NCBI RefSeq assembly: GCF_018324205.1 | Contig: NZ_AP023356.1 | Location: 6,325,501-6,389,500 of the forward strand | DNA from: Actinoplanes ianthinogenes | GTDB taxonomy: Bacteria; Actinomycetota; Actinomycetes; Mycobacteriales; Micromonosporaceae | Direction: 5' to 3' | DNA length: 64,000 bases | Shown: piece after piece, positions 25,818-35,034 of the stretch | How positions within the stretch are numbered: the first letter of the stretch is position 1 | How the letters are laid out: each line of letters begins with the position of its first letter | Made by a program: the position numbers and the translations under genes | Notes under the pieces: generated by a model | What the model saw: the letters and a program-made list of their open reading frames with translations, nothing else | Told to the model about the DNA's origin: nothing | Databases searched by the model: none

Positions 25818-26901
25818 CAAGTTCTTCGACTCCACGGTCTATTACGGCGCGGTGCGGTACTGGTTCCACGACGGCGGCATGGTCTACGACTGGCTGAAGG
25901 CGGACACGCCGTACGGGTTCACCTACCCGCCCTTCGCCGGCCTGGTCATGTCGCCGATGACGGTGCTGCCGCTCTGGCTGGTCGTGGTGTTCGCCTCGAT
26001 CGGCACGGTGCTCACCACCGGCCTGCTGGTCTGGTGGCTGGCCGGGCCGCTGCTGAGCCGGCTGCCCCAGCCGCTCTGGTTCACCTTCGGGCTGGCCTGG
26101 GCGTTCGCGCTGGCCTTCGAGCCGGTCCGGGAGACGTTCACCTTCGGCCAGGTGAACACGCTGCTGCTCACCGTGGTAACGGCGGACATGCTGTTCGGGG
26201 TGGCCCGCGGCAAGTGGTGGGCCGGCGTCGGGATCGGCCTGGCCACCGCGGTCAAGCTGACCCCCGGCGTGTTCATCCTGTACCTGCTGGTCACCCGCCG
26301 CTGGCGGGAGGCCGGGACGGCGATCGGCGCGGCGGGCGCGGCGACCGTGCTGGCCGGCGCGCTCTTCCCGGACCAGTCCCGGGAGTTCTGGACCTCGGCG
26401 CTCTGGGACACCAACCGGGTCGGCAACCTCTGGTTCCTGTCCAACCAGTCGGAGCGCGGGATGCTCGCCCGGTTCCCGTTCGACGAGATCGAGTCCAAGG
26501 TGTGGCTCGTCTGCGTGCTGGCGACGCTGGCGTTCTGGGCCTGGCGTGTGACCCGGACCCGGGACGACGTGCTCGGCGGCCTGGCCCTGACCGGCGTCCT
26601 GGGCTGCCTGATCAGCCCGGTCACCTGGGTGCACCACTGCGTCTGGCTGATCCCGGCGCTGATCCGCTGCGTCCAGCGGCTCTGGTCCGGCGGCGACCGG
26701 CGCCCGGCCTACCTGGCGGTGGCCGCGTACGTGTTGATGACCTCACACCTCACCTGGATGTGGGAGGACCGGCCGTATCCGCCGCTGGCGTTCCTGGGCA
26801 GCAACATTTATGTCTGGTTCGGCCTGGCTCTGCTGATCTGGACACCGGCCGGCACCCGCAGTTCGGTTCCCGTCCATGAACCGGAAAGGATCTTGGCGTA
26901 G
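25744..26901 (+). CDS. GT87 (PimE-like, DUF2029) polyprenol-phosphate-mannose-dependent mannosyltransferase
   Basis: 385 residues, about ten membrane segments. Family landmarks: DSTVYYGAVRYWFHDGGMVYDW (the catalytic Asp is near its start), YGFTYPPFAGLVMSPM, FGQVNTLLLTVVTADML and AVKLTPGVFILYLL. PimE-type enzymes add mannose to phosphatidylinositol mannosides at the outer membrane face. It starts inside the 3' end of the MptB-like gene, so the pair likely works in the same lipoglycan or PIM pathway. The exact acceptor cannot be told. The next gene follows after 9 bp. Confidence 0.9.
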   Translation: MKRIVILIVSVLAAAGLILISGLRNKFFDSTVYYGAVRYWFHDGGMVYDWLKADTPYGFTYPPFAGLVMSPMTVLPLWLVVVFASIGTVLTTGLLVWWLAGPLLSRLPQPLWFTFGLAWAFALAFEPVRETFTFGQVNTLLLTVVTADMLFGVARGKWWAGVGIGLATAVKLTPGVFILYLLVTRRWREAGTAIGAAGAATVLAGALFPDQSREFWTSALWDTNRVGNLWFLSNQSERGMLARFPFDEIESKVWLVCVLATLAFWAWRVTRTRDDVLGGLALTGVLGCLISPVTWVHHCVWLIPALIRCVQRLWSGGDRRPAYLAVAAYVLMTSHLTWMWEDRPYPPLAFLGSNIYVWFGLALLIWTPAGTRSSVPVHEPERILA

Positions 26902-26910
26902 TCAATTCGC

Positions 26911-29034
26911 ATGTCACTACGCCGTAAGACCTCGGCGGTTGTCTCCGTCGTGGCCCTGGCCGCGGTGGGCAGCGTGCCCGCCGCGGCGGCCGCGCACGGC
27001 CGCTCCGACTCCTTTCACCGGCTCTCCACGTTCCCCGTTTACCTGAACTCGTCGGCCGGCGACACCGCCTCGGCCGAGATCTCCACGGTCACCGAGGACG
27101 GTCGTACGGTCGTCTACACCGACAGCCCGGGCAAGCGCCTCGGGTTCGTCGACATCACCCACCCGTCCCGTCCGGAGCCGCGGGGCACGCTGGCCATGGG
27201 CGGTGAGCCGACCTCGGTGGCGCACCTGGGCCACCTGCTGCTGGCCGCGGTGAACACCCGGGAATCCTTCACGAATCCGTCCGGCAAGCTGGTCGTGATC
27301 GACGACCGGTCCCGCGCGGTGGTCCGGGAACTCGATCTGGGCGGTCAGCCCGACTCGGTCGCCGTGGCGCCGAGCGGTCGCTACCTCGCGGTCGCGATCG
27401 AGAACGAGCGGGACGAGGACGTCGACGACGGCGCCCTCCCGCAGGCGCCGGCCGGCTACCTCGTGGTGATCGACACCAGGACGTGGAAGCTCACCAAGGT
27501 CGACCTGACCGGCCTGGCGCTCGTCGCGCCGGGCGACCCCGAGCCGGAGTACGTCAGCATCAACTCCCGGGACGAGGCGGTCGTCTCGCTCCAGGAGAAC
27601 AACCACCTGGTGGTGGTGGATCTCAAGTCGCCCAAGGTCGTCACGTCGTTCGAGGCCGGCACGGTCACCGTCGACGGCGTCGACACCCTGGACGACGACA
27701 AGATCGAGCTCACCGGGTCGATCACCGCGAAACGGGAGCCGGACGGCGTCGCCTGGATCACCGACGACCTGTTCGCCACCGCGAACGAGGGCGACTACGA
27801 GGGCGGCTCGCGCGGCTGGTCGATCTTCTCGAAGAGCACCGGCAGGGTGGTCTGGGACGCCGGCAACACGCTGGAGCACCTCGCCGTCGAGCACGGGCAG
27901 TACCCGGACAAGCGGTCGGACGCCAAGGGCATCGAGCCGGAGAACGTGGCGTTCGCGCGGATGGGCGGCGTGCCCTACGTCTTCGTCAACTCCGAGCGGG
28001 GCAACTTCACCGCCGTCTACGACGTCTCGAAGCCGTGGGCGCCGAAGTTCAAGCAGCTCCTGCCCACGACCAACGCGCCCGAGGGCGTGGTGGCGGTCCC
28101 GTCCCGCAACCTGCTCGTGGTCTCCTCGGAGGAGGACGACGCGTCGATCGGCATCCGCGGCACCGTGCAGGTCTACGGCTTCGGCAAGCCCGCGAACACC
28201 CCGCTGCACTCGGTCGGCGACATCCCGTTCGGCACGCTCTCCGCGCTCTCCGCGGTGCCCGGCAAGCGCAACCGGCTCGTCTCGGTGACCGATTCCGCCT
28301 ACTCGCCGACCCGGATCCTCGGCCTCACCACCAGCGGCACGATCGACTCGCAGCTGACCGTCACCAAGAACGGCGAGCCGGTCGGCTACGACGCCGAGGG
28401 CCTGGTGGCCCGCAAGAGTGGCGGCTACTGGCTGGCCGTCGAGGGGTCTTCTTCGACCAAACCCAATCTTTTGGTACGCCTGAACGCCGCCGCCGAGGTG
28501 CAGGAGGAGATCCCGCTCTCCGCCGACGTGGCGGCCGCGGTCACCGGTAACGGCCTGGAGGGCGTCGCCGAGGTCGGCACGAACGTCTGGGTCGCCGTGC
28601 AGCGGGCGATCAAGGGCGACCCGGCGAACACCAACCGGATCGGCCGCTACGACACGGTCACCAAGACCTGGTCGTGGCTGCTCTACCCGGCCGACGTCGC
28701 GCCGGTCGGCTGGAGCGGCCTGTCCGAGCTGGTCGCCGTCGACGCGAACACCTTCGCGGTGATCGAACGGGACAACCAGCGCGGTGAGCTGGCGTCGATC
28801 AAGAAGATCTACACGTTCGACGTGCCGGCGACCTGGACCGGCACCCCGGCCGTCAGCAAGAAGCTGGTCAAGGACGTGCTGCCGGCGCTCCGGGCGGACC
28901 ACGGCTGGGTGCAGGACAAGCTGGAGGGCCTCGCGGTCGCCGGCAACGGGCACACCTACGCGGTGACCGACAACGACGCGCTCGACGACGCCACCGGCGA
29001 GACCGTCTTCCTGGACCTCGGCCACCTGCTCTGA
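26911..29034 (+). CDS. Secreted esterase-like/phytase-like beta-propeller protein
   Basis: 707 residues with a clear signal peptide (RRKTSAVVSVVALAAVGSVPAAAAA, cleavage near residue 28). The first about 400 residues form WD/YVTN-like beta-propeller repeats (SGKLVVIDDRSRAVV, SVAVAPSGRYLAVAIENERDED), and the C-terminal 300 residues match the 'esterase-like activity of phytase' domain (DAEGLVARKSGGYWLAVEGSS, LEGVAEVGTNVWVAVQ, DKLEGLAVAGNGHTYAVTDN). Acidic loops may bind calcium. Probably hydrolyses phosphate esters outside the cell. It starts 9 bp after the GT87 gene, so may be cotranscribed. Confidence 0.88.
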   Translation: MSLRRKTSAVVSVVALAAVGSVPAAAAAHGRSDSFHRLSTFPVYLNSSAGDTASAEISTVTEDGRTVVYTDSPGKRLGFVDITHPSRPEPRGTLAMGGEPTSVAHLGHLLLAAVNTRESFTNPSGKLVVIDDRSRAVVRELDLGGQPDSVAVAPSGRYLAVAIENERDEDVDDGALPQAPAGYLVVIDTRTWKLTKVDLTGLALVAPGDPEPEYVSINSRDEAVVSLQENNHLVVVDLKSPKVVTSFEAGTVTVDGVDTLDDDKIELTGSITAKREPDGVAWITDDLFATANEGDYEGGSRGWSIFSKSTGRVVWDAGNTLEHLAVEHGQYPDKRSDAKGIEPENVAFARMGGVPYVFVNSERGNFTAVYDVSKPWAPKFKQLLPTTNAPEGVVAVPSRNLLVVSSEEDDASIGIRGTVQVYGFGKPANTPLHSVGDIPFGTLSALSAVPGKRNRLVSVTDSAYSPTRILGLTTSGTIDSQLTVTKNGEPVGYDAEGLVARKSGGYWLAVEGSSSTKPNLLVRLNAAAEVQEEIPLSADVAAAVTGNGLEGVAEVGTNVWVAVQRAIKGDPANTNRIGRYDTVTKTWSWLLYPADVAPVGWSGLSELVAVDANTFAVIERDNQRGELASIKKIYTFDVPATWTGTPAVSKKLVKDVLPALRADHGWVQDKLEGLAVAGNGHTYAVTDNDALDDATGETVFLDLGHLL

Positions 29035-29050
29035 CACGTCGCCGCCGGGG

Positions 29051-29089
29051 GTGTCAGCGCGGTGTCAGCGGCCCCCGGCACGGTGTCGG
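29051..29089 (+). promoter_or_regulatory. SARP-type heptamer direct repeats
   Basis: GTGTCAG at 29051 and again at 29062 are spaced 11 nt start to start (7 + 4), and a GTGTCGG follows at 29083. Heptameric repeats at 11-nt spacing are the classic binding pattern of SARP/OmpR-type activators. It lies just upstream of the ABC exporter genes; a large SARP gene lies at their far end. Confidence 0.5.
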
Positions 29090-29090
29090 C

Positions 29091-30041
29091 ATGGGAACCG
29101 ACACCAATGCGATCTATGCCGAAGGCCTGGTGAAACGCTACGGCGACACCACGGCCCTGGCCGGGGTGGACCTCGCGGTCCGCCCCGGCACCGTGCTGGG
29201 GCTGCTCGGGCCGAACGGGGCCGGCAAGACCACCGCGGTCCGGGTGCTCTCCACGCTGATCCGGCCGGACGCCGGGCACGCCACGGTCGGCGGCTTCGAC
29301 GTGCTCCGGCAGGCACACGAGGTACGCCGCCTGATCGGCCTGACCGGCCAGTACGCCTCGGTCGACGAGCAGCTCACCGGCACCGAGAACCTACTCATGA
29401 TCGGCCGGCTGCTCGGCCTCTCCCGGTCCGCGTCGCGGGCCCGCGCCCGGGAGCTGCTGGCCCGGTTCGAGCTTCAGGACGCCGCCGACCGCGCGGCCGG
29501 CAAGTACTCCGGCGGCATGCGGCGCCGCCTCGACCTGGCCGCCAGCCTGGTCGGCGACCCGCGCCTGCTCTTTCTGGACGAGCCCACCACCGGACTGGAT
29601 CCGCGCAGTCGCAACGAGGTGTGGGACATCGTCCGCGGGCTGGTAGCCGGCGGGACCACGGTGCTGCTCACCACGCAGTACCTGGACGAGGCCGACCAGC
29701 TGGCCGACGAGATCGTGGTGGTCGACCACGGCACGGTGATCGCCACCGGGACGCCGGAGCAGCTCAAGGCCCGGACCGGGGCGCAGACCCTGACCGTACG
29801 CGTGGCCACGCCCGCCGACCTGGCCGCGGTCGAGGGCGCGGTGAGCCGGGTGGCGGCCGGGCCGCTCGACGTCTCCGGGGAGGTCGTCACCGCGCCGGTC
29901 GCCGACCCCGGGGCCCTCGCCGGCCTGGTCCGCGACCTCGACGAGCGGGGGCTGGCCGTGGCCGAGCTGGCGCTGCGCAGCCCCAGCCTGGACGAGGTCT
30001 TCCTGAGCCTGACCGGGCACGCCGCGGAGGTGGCCGCATGA
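29091..30041 (+). CDS. ABC exporter ATP-binding subunit, DrrA type
   Basis: 316 residues. Walker A LLGPNGAGKTTAVRVL (about 38-53), signature KYSGGMRRRLDLAASL, Walker B LLFLDEPTTGLD and the switch LLTTQYLDEADQLADE are all intact. The extra C-terminal about 90 residues are typical of daunorubicin-resistance DrrA subunits. It forms a complex with the permease encoded next, the genes overlapping as ATGA. Substrate unknown, perhaps a natural product or lipid. The start ATG at 29091 falls right after the heptamer repeats, so the ribosome site is weak and the transcript may start very close. Confidence 0.95.
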   Translation: MGTDTNAIYAEGLVKRYGDTTALAGVDLAVRPGTVLGLLGPNGAGKTTAVRVLSTLIRPDAGHATVGGFDVLRQAHEVRRLIGLTGQYASVDEQLTGTENLLMIGRLLGLSRSASRARARELLARFELQDAADRAAGKYSGGMRRRLDLAASLVGDPRLLFLDEPTTGLDPRSRNEVWDIVRGLVAGGTTVLLTTQYLDEADQLADEIVVVDHGTVIATGTPEQLKARTGAQTLTVRVATPADLAAVEGAVSRVAAGPLDVSGEVVTAPVADPGALAGLVRDLDERGLAVAELALRSPSLDEVFLSLTGHAAEVAA

Positions 30042-30832
30042 CCACGCTCACCCTGCCGCCCGAGACCCGGCGCGGCACGACGGCGCTGCGCAACACCGCC
30101 ACGCTGGCCTGGCGGACGCTGGTGCAGATCAAGCACAACCCGATGGAGCTGATGGACTTCAGCATCCAGCCGGTGATGTTCCTGCTGCTGTTCACGTTCG
30201 TGTTCGGCGGGCAGCTGGCCGGCTCGCCGGCGGAGTACCTCCAGTTCGCGCTGGCCGGGATCATCGTGCAGAACATGCTGTTCGCGACGATGAACACCGG
30301 GGTCGGCCTGAACACCGACATCAGCAAGGGGGTGTTCGACCGGCTGCGGTCGCTGCCGATCGCCCGGTTCGCGCCGCTGGCCGGGCGGATCCTGGCCGAC
30401 GTGATCAAGCAGGCGTGGGCGATCGTGCTGCTGCTCGGGTTCGGCATGCTGCTCGGGTTCCGGGTCACCACCGGGCCGGTCGAGGTGCTCGGGGCGTTCC
30501 TGCTGCTGGTCGGGTTCGCGGCGGCCGCTTCGTGGATCTCGGTGCTGGTCGCGATGCTGGTCGACGAGCCGGACAAGGTGCAGATCTTCGGGTTCGTGCT
30601 GATCTTCCCGATCACGTTCGCGAGCAGTGCCTTCGTCCGGCCGGAGACGATGCCGGGCTGGTTGCAGGGGTTCGTGCGGATCAACCCGACCAGCGTGCTG
30701 TCCGATGCGGTGCGGGGGCTGCTCACCGGTGGTCCGGTGGCCGGTCCGGTGACCGGGTCGGTGCTGTGGGGCCTCGCGTTGGTGGCGATCTTCGCGCCGC
30801 TCTCGGTGCGGGCGTTCCGCCGCCGCGTCTGA
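30038..30832 (+). CDS. ABC-2 type permease, DrrB type
   Basis: 264 residues from the ATG at 30038, which overlaps the ATPase stop by 4 bp. Six membrane segments, with the cytoplasmic FDRLRSLPIARFAPLAGR coupling motif (ABC-2 signature) and the final FVRINPTSVLSDAVRGLLTGG typical of DrrB/NodJ permeases. The much longer frame upstream is only the shadow of the ATPase gene. Confidence 0.93.
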   Translation: MTTLTLPPETRRGTTALRNTATLAWRTLVQIKHNPMELMDFSIQPVMFLLLFTFVFGGQLAGSPAEYLQFALAGIIVQNMLFATMNTGVGLNTDISKGVFDRLRSLPIARFAPLAGRILADVIKQAWAIVLLLGFGMLLGFRVTTGPVEVLGAFLLLVGFAAAASWISVLVAMLVDEPDKVQIFGFVLIFPITFASSAFVRPETMPGWLQGFVRINPTSVLSDAVRGLLTGGPVAGPVTGSVLWGLALVAIFAPLSVRAFRRRV

Positions 30833-30914
30833 GAAGCCGGCGCGGGCTTTCTGTCGCCGTCAGAAGCCGGCGCTGCTCGGGCGCGCCTTTGCCGCCGCGC
30901 TGGAGGACCGGTGC

Positions 30915-33900
30915 TCAGGGCGTACCGAAAATGTGTTGATTGTCGGGGTTTAGGGTGATGCCGTCGCCGCGGTGGAATGCCTGGTCGAAGGCCGCGTCGC
31001 CGAGGGCGGCGCGGGCCTCGGCCTCGACCCGGTCGGCGTCCGCGACCGTGCGGTCCACCGCGCCGCGCACCGACACGGCGGCCCCCAGCAGGTAGGCGGC
31101 CCGGGCCGGATCGCCCTCGCGCCGGGCCAGGTCGGCGATCCCGACCAGTACCTGCGCGATCACCGGGGAGTCGAGCGTGCCGATCGCGATGCGCAGCGCC
31201 TCCTCGTGCCGGGCCCGCGCCGCGATCAGGTCGCCGGCCGCGCCCTCGATCAGGCCCTGGGCGCTCGCCGCGATCGCCCGGAACTGCGGCGCCAGCGTGG
31301 AGTCCGCGATCAGCTCGACGGCCCGGGCGATCTCCCGGCGGGCGTCGTCGAGCCGGCCCTCGGCGCGGGCGATCGTCGCGCCCGCGTGGTGCACCGAACC
31401 CATCACCTCGGGGACGCCCGAGTCGCTCGCCTGCCGGCGCGCCCTCCGGAGCGTCCGGTGCGCCGCCTCGTGGTCGCCGGACAGCCAGAGCTGGTGCGCC
31501 AGTTTCGCGCTGAGCTGCGGCAGGTCCTCGCGCACGCCGACCTCCTCGACCAGCGCGATCGCCTCCCGCTGCCAGCCGACCGCGCGGGCGAAGTCGCCGC
31601 GGGCCGCGGTCAGGTCGGCCAGCGCGCTCAGCGTGAAGCCGATGCCCCAGCGGTCGCCGACCGCCCGGAACCCGGCCAGCGCCGCGGCCAGGTCGGCCTC
31701 GGCCACCTCGGCCGGCTCGCCGAAGTTCAGCCGCACCTGCCCGACGATCATCCGGGCCATGGCGCGCAGCCACGGATCCGGGTCGTCGTAGAGGGCCTGA
31801 CCGAAGGCGATCACACCGTCCTGCTCCGGCGCGGTGTACAGCGCGGCCATCGGGCTCACCAGTCGCAGCCCCGGATGGCCGTCCGGGCTCGGCTCGGCCA
31901 GCTCCAGCGCCCGGTGGAAGAACTCCCGCACCTCGGTGAAGTCCAGCGGACCCTCGACGCCGTTGAGCGCGGCCAGCGTGTAAGCCAAGGCCAGCTCCTG
32001 ACTGTCGGCCGGCCCGTCCAGCGCCACCGCGTCCAGGCACAGCGCGGTGCCGTCGACCCGGTGCCCGCCCATCCACCAGTACCAGCCCAGGTTGGCGACC
32101 AGCGCGACCGCGGTGGCCCGGTCCCCGGCGGCGATCGCGGCCCGCACCGAGGCGTGCAGGTTGTCGTGCTCGGCGCGCAGCCGGGCCATCCAGGTGAGCT
32201 GCTCGGCGCCGCGCAGGTGCGGCTCGGCCTCCCGCGCCCGGGCCAGCAGCCAGCCGGCGATCGCCACCCGCATCGACTCGGTCTCGCCGGCCGCGGCCAG
32301 CCGCTCCAGGCCGTACCCGCGGATCGTCTCCAGCATCCGGTAGCGCCCGTCCGGGCCCAGGACCAGCAACGACTTGTCCACCAGGGCGCTGAGCAGGTCC
32401 AGGTCGGCGTCGCACACCTGCTCGACCGCGGCGACGTCGGCGCCACCCGGGAACGCGGCCAGCCGCCGCCACAGCCGCCGCTCCGGCTCGGTGAGCAGGT
32501 CCCAGCTCCAGTCCACCACCGCGCGCAGGGTCTGATGCCGGGGCAGGGCGGCCCGGCTGCCGCCGGTGAGCAGGCGGAACCGGTCGGCCAGGCGGTCGGC
32601 CAGCACGGCCGCCGGCAGGGTGCGCAACCGGGCGGCGGCCAACTCGATGGCGAGCGGCATCCCGTCCAGGGCACGGCAGATCCGGACCACGGGAGCGGTG
32701 GTCGCCGGGGTGAGCGTGAAGCCGGTCGCCCGGTCGAGGAGCAGGCGCACCGCGGCGGAGCCGTTCGCGGTGGCCGGGTCCGCGTCCGGCGGCGGCAGCT
32801 CCAGCGGCTCCACCGGGTGCAGCGCCTCGCCCGGCAGGCCCAGCGGCTCCCGGCTGGTGGTGAGCAGGCGCAGGCCCGGGGCGGCGCGCAGCAGGGTGTC
32901 GGCCAGGCGGGCGGCGGCGTCGATCAGGTGCTCGCAGTTGTCCAGGACCAGCACCATCTCGCGGCCCGCGAGAGCGTCGCGCAGCCGGGTGAGGGGCTCG
33001 CGGGCGCCGCCCAGGACGACCTGCTCGCGGAGGTCCAGGGCGGTCAGGACGGCTTGCGGGAGTTCGGCGGGGTCGCGTACCGGAGCAAGCTCCGCACGCC
33101 ACACCGGACCCGGCAGCCGGCCGCCGACCTCGACCGACAGCCTCGTCTTCCCGCTGCCGCCGGGGCCGGTGAGGGTGACCAGGCGGTGGGTGTCGAGCAG
33201 GGTCCGGACGGCGTGGATGTCGGCCTCGCGGCCGACGAAGCTGCTCAGCTCGACCGGCAGGTTGCCACGCCGCGGTCCATCGTGGAGCAACTCCAGGTGC
33301 AGGGCGGCGAGTTCGGGGGAGGGGTCGGCGCCGAGCTGGTCGGCGAGGCGGCGGCGGGTCTGCTCGAAGGCGTCCAAGGCGCGGCCGGGTCGTCCGGTGG
33401 CCCGCAGCGCCCGGATCAGCAGCGCGGCCAGCGGCTCGTCCAACGGGTGCTGGGCGACCAGGGCCTCCACCTCGGGGACCACGTCGCGGTGCGTCATCTC
33501 GGCGGCGAGCCAGGCCTTCTGCGCGGCCAGGCGCAACTGGCGCAGGCGGACGGCCTCGGCCGTGGCGGCCTCGGGGAACTCCAGCTCGCCGCGCCAGAGC
33601 TTCAGCGCGTCGCCGGGATCGCTCTCCTCGAAGCGGAAGACGTCCACATTCTTCCGGTCGATGGCCAGGCGGTAGCCGGTGGCGGTGGCCTCGATCCGCA
33701 GCTCGGCCCTCCGCAGCCGCGACACCAGGGCCTGCAACGCGTTCGGCGCACCGGACGGGGGACTGTCGCCCCAGACGCCGTCGATCAGCCGGTCCACGGA
33801 GACGACGCGGCCCGCGTCCAGCGCGAGCAGGATCAGCAGGGAGCGCAGCCGCGAGCCGGTGATCGGCACGACCTCCCCGGTGCCGGTGCGCAGCTCCACC

Positions 33901-33923
33901 GGCCCCAGCACCGCGATGTCCAC
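30915..33923 (-). CDS. SARP-family regulator with BTAD, NB-ARC and TPR regions (AfsR-like)
   Basis: 1002 residues from the GTG at 33923 (VDIAVLGPVELRTGTGEVVP); further N-terminal extension is not coding. The OmpR-type DNA-binding domain is residues about 1-90 (RLRSLLILLALDAGRVVSVD), the BTAD domain 95-240 (DVFRFEES...LIRALRATGRPGRALDAFEQ), the AAA/NB-ARC ATPase has Walker A TLTGPGGSGKTRLSV near 275 and VLVLDNCEHL; the rest is TPR-like helices. AfsR/DnrI-type proteins activate secondary metabolism or adjacent transporter genes. It is convergent with the DrrAB genes, upstream of which lie heptamer direct repeats of the type SARPs bind. Confidence 0.92.
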   Translation of the reverse strand: MDIAVLGPVELRTGTGEVVPITGSRLRSLLILLALDAGRVVSVDRLIDGVWGDSPPSGAPNALQALVSRLRRAELRIEATATGYRLAIDRKNVDVFRFEESDPGDALKLWRGELEFPEAATAEAVRLRQLRLAAQKAWLAAEMTHRDVVPEVEALVAQHPLDEPLAALLIRALRATGRPGRALDAFEQTRRRLADQLGADPSPELAALHLELLHDGPRRGNLPVELSSFVGREADIHAVRTLLDTHRLVTLTGPGGSGKTRLSVEVGGRLPGPVWRAELAPVRDPAELPQAVLTALDLREQVVLGGAREPLTRLRDALAGREMVLVLDNCEHLIDAAARLADTLLRAAPGLRLLTTSREPLGLPGEALHPVEPLELPPPDADPATANGSAAVRLLLDRATGFTLTPATTAPVVRICRALDGMPLAIELAAARLRTLPAAVLADRLADRFRLLTGGSRAALPRHQTLRAVVDWSWDLLTEPERRLWRRLAAFPGGADVAAVEQVCDADLDLLSALVDKSLLVLGPDGRYRMLETIRGYGLERLAAAGETESMRVAIAGWLLARAREAEPHLRGAEQLTWMARLRAEHDNLHASVRAAIAAGDRATAVALVANLGWYWWMGGHRVDGTALCLDAVALDGPADSQELALAYTLAALNGVEGPLDFTEVREFFHRALELAEPSPDGHPGLRLVSPMAALYTAPEQDGVIAFGQALYDDPDPWLRAMARMIVGQVRLNFGEPAEVAEADLAAALAGFRAVGDRWGIGFTLSALADLTAARGDFARAVGWQREAIALVEEVGVREDLPQLSAKLAHQLWLSGDHEAAHRTLRRARRQASDSGVPEVMGSVHHAGATIARAEGRLDDARREIARAVELIADSTLAPQFRAIAASAQGLIEGAAGDLIAARARHEEALRIAIGTLDSPVIAQVLVGIADLARREGDPARAAYLLGAAVSVRGAVDRTVADADRVEAEARAALGDAAFDQAFHRGDGITLNPDNQHIFGTP

Positions 33924-34002
33924 AGGCTCGATTCTGCCCGATCGGTGACCGCGGAGCCCGCGACGAGTCCCCGACGGCTCGCGGGTTGCTTTGCGACGCA
34001 CG

Positions 34003-34048
34003 CGAAACGGCGGCCAGGTCGGCTGGGAGCCGATCATGACCGCCGTTC
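34003..34048. repeat. Left copy of glnA1-downstream hairpin
   Basis: The 46-nt block from acgcgaaacggcggcca to gaccgccgtt is repeated at 39483-39529 with two mismatches. It folds: AACGGCGG pairs with CCGCCGTT and TCGGCT with AGCCGA. The gene-free interval 33924-34631 otherwise holds the 23-bp repeat at 34102 and GC-rich palindromic sequence (around 34450-34520), with no convincing gene. Confidence 0.8.
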
Positions 34049-34101
34049 CCGAGATGTCGTGCGCACTGTCAGATCAGCGGGCGAGCCCGCTGGCCGGTGT
34101 C

Positions 34102-34124
34102 AGACGTTGTAGTAGATCTCGAAC
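34102..34124. repeat. attL-like 23-bp repeat of the glnA1 3' end
   Basis: Twenty-two of 23 bases match 39607-39629, which encodes the last residues (EMYYNV) of glnA1 on the minus strand. Here the minus strand reads FEIYYNV then stop, but no glutamine synthetase precedes it. It marks one edge of a probable integrated island. Confidence 0.65.
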
Positions 34125-34631
34125 CAATCATGAGGGTGTGGCGACCTGCGGAAACGCGGTCGAAGGGCGTCGTGAGCAGCGCCGAGGCTTTCTATCGACT
34201 GCCGTCGTTTATGCTGCTTTTCGGGCTGGGATGTGCCCTGGTTGTGCCCGATGATCTTGACCTTCTTTGCAAGCTGGGTGTCCCGGCTGTGCTCGGTGGC
34301 ATCCCGTCGCGCAGGCACCGCCCCGCTCGGCCGCGTCTGCCTGGTCCAGGTGGAGCGCCCCACCGGACGAACGACCTGGGCCAGGCAGACGCGGTCTGGC
34401 TGCCTCCGGTGTGCGAGGGGTTGTCGTCCGTGCCGGCCATCCCGGAGCCGCCCGGGTCCAGGGCGGGCAGCCCTGGCCGCCGGAGGCCATCCCCGGGTCG
34501 TAGGGCCGGAGGCCCTGCCCGCCGGAGGCAGACTCGTTCGGCTGAACGGTTATGGCGAGGTGAGGGATGGGAGGGGCATGCGCCGCCTTTGCCGACATGG
34601 CCGTACGACGCATACCCTCACGGCGCAACTA

Positions 34632-34766
34632 CTACTTGGCGAGCAGGTGGTAGCAAGTCCAGCAAGCGGCTGCAACCGCAAGCAGGACGCAGAGGCGGGC
34701 GGTCCGGGTCCAGTCACCCGACGCTTCTCGGATCGTCTCGCCGAGCTGCTTCAGCAGCTCATCCAT
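34632..34766 (-). CDS. 44-residue single-span membrane peptide
   Basis: Begins MDELLKQLGETIREASGDWT, an amphipathic helix, then RTARL and a hydrophobic segment CVLLAVAAACWTCYHLL. ATG at 34766 has GGGGGG 6-7 nt upstream as ribosome site. It is just below the usual ORF length cut-off. Small proteins of this general build (helix plus one span) are common in actinomycete integrative elements; function unknown. The neighbouring 34767-35034 is AT-richer and holds no gene I can support. Confidence 0.6.
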   Translation of the reverse strand: MDELLKQLGETIREASGDWTRTARLCVLLAVAAACWTCYHLLAK

Positions 34767-35034
34767 CAATTACCCCCCATCGATTTCCTTGATCCGGATG
34801 GGGCGTCTCAGCTATGCGGTACAGCTGGCCGCTGACCCTCTCGGACTGCCTCATTAGGAGGCGTGACGAGCGTATGGGGGTGGTCGTCTCCAGCGCGGGC
34901 GCGCCTGCGCGCGCGAGAGTTAAGCATACGAGCCACTGTGGATCACCTGCCGGACCAGCCGCATCTGGCGCGACCAAATCCTATGTATCAATCTGTTCCG
35001 TACCGCAGATCTGTAACGCGTCTACACTTGCGGC

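Noticed and set aside
30908..30945. Treating the 3' element at the SARP end as an independent insertion
   Set aside because: It overlaps the last codons and stop of the SARP gene, so it may partly be coding coincidence; counted only as a weak copy.
34097..34792. 231-residue plus frame and 139-residue minus frame at the island's left end
   Set aside because: Low-complexity Arg/Gly/Pro translations in palindromic sequence; the real small gene is the 44-residue minus frame at 34632-34766.
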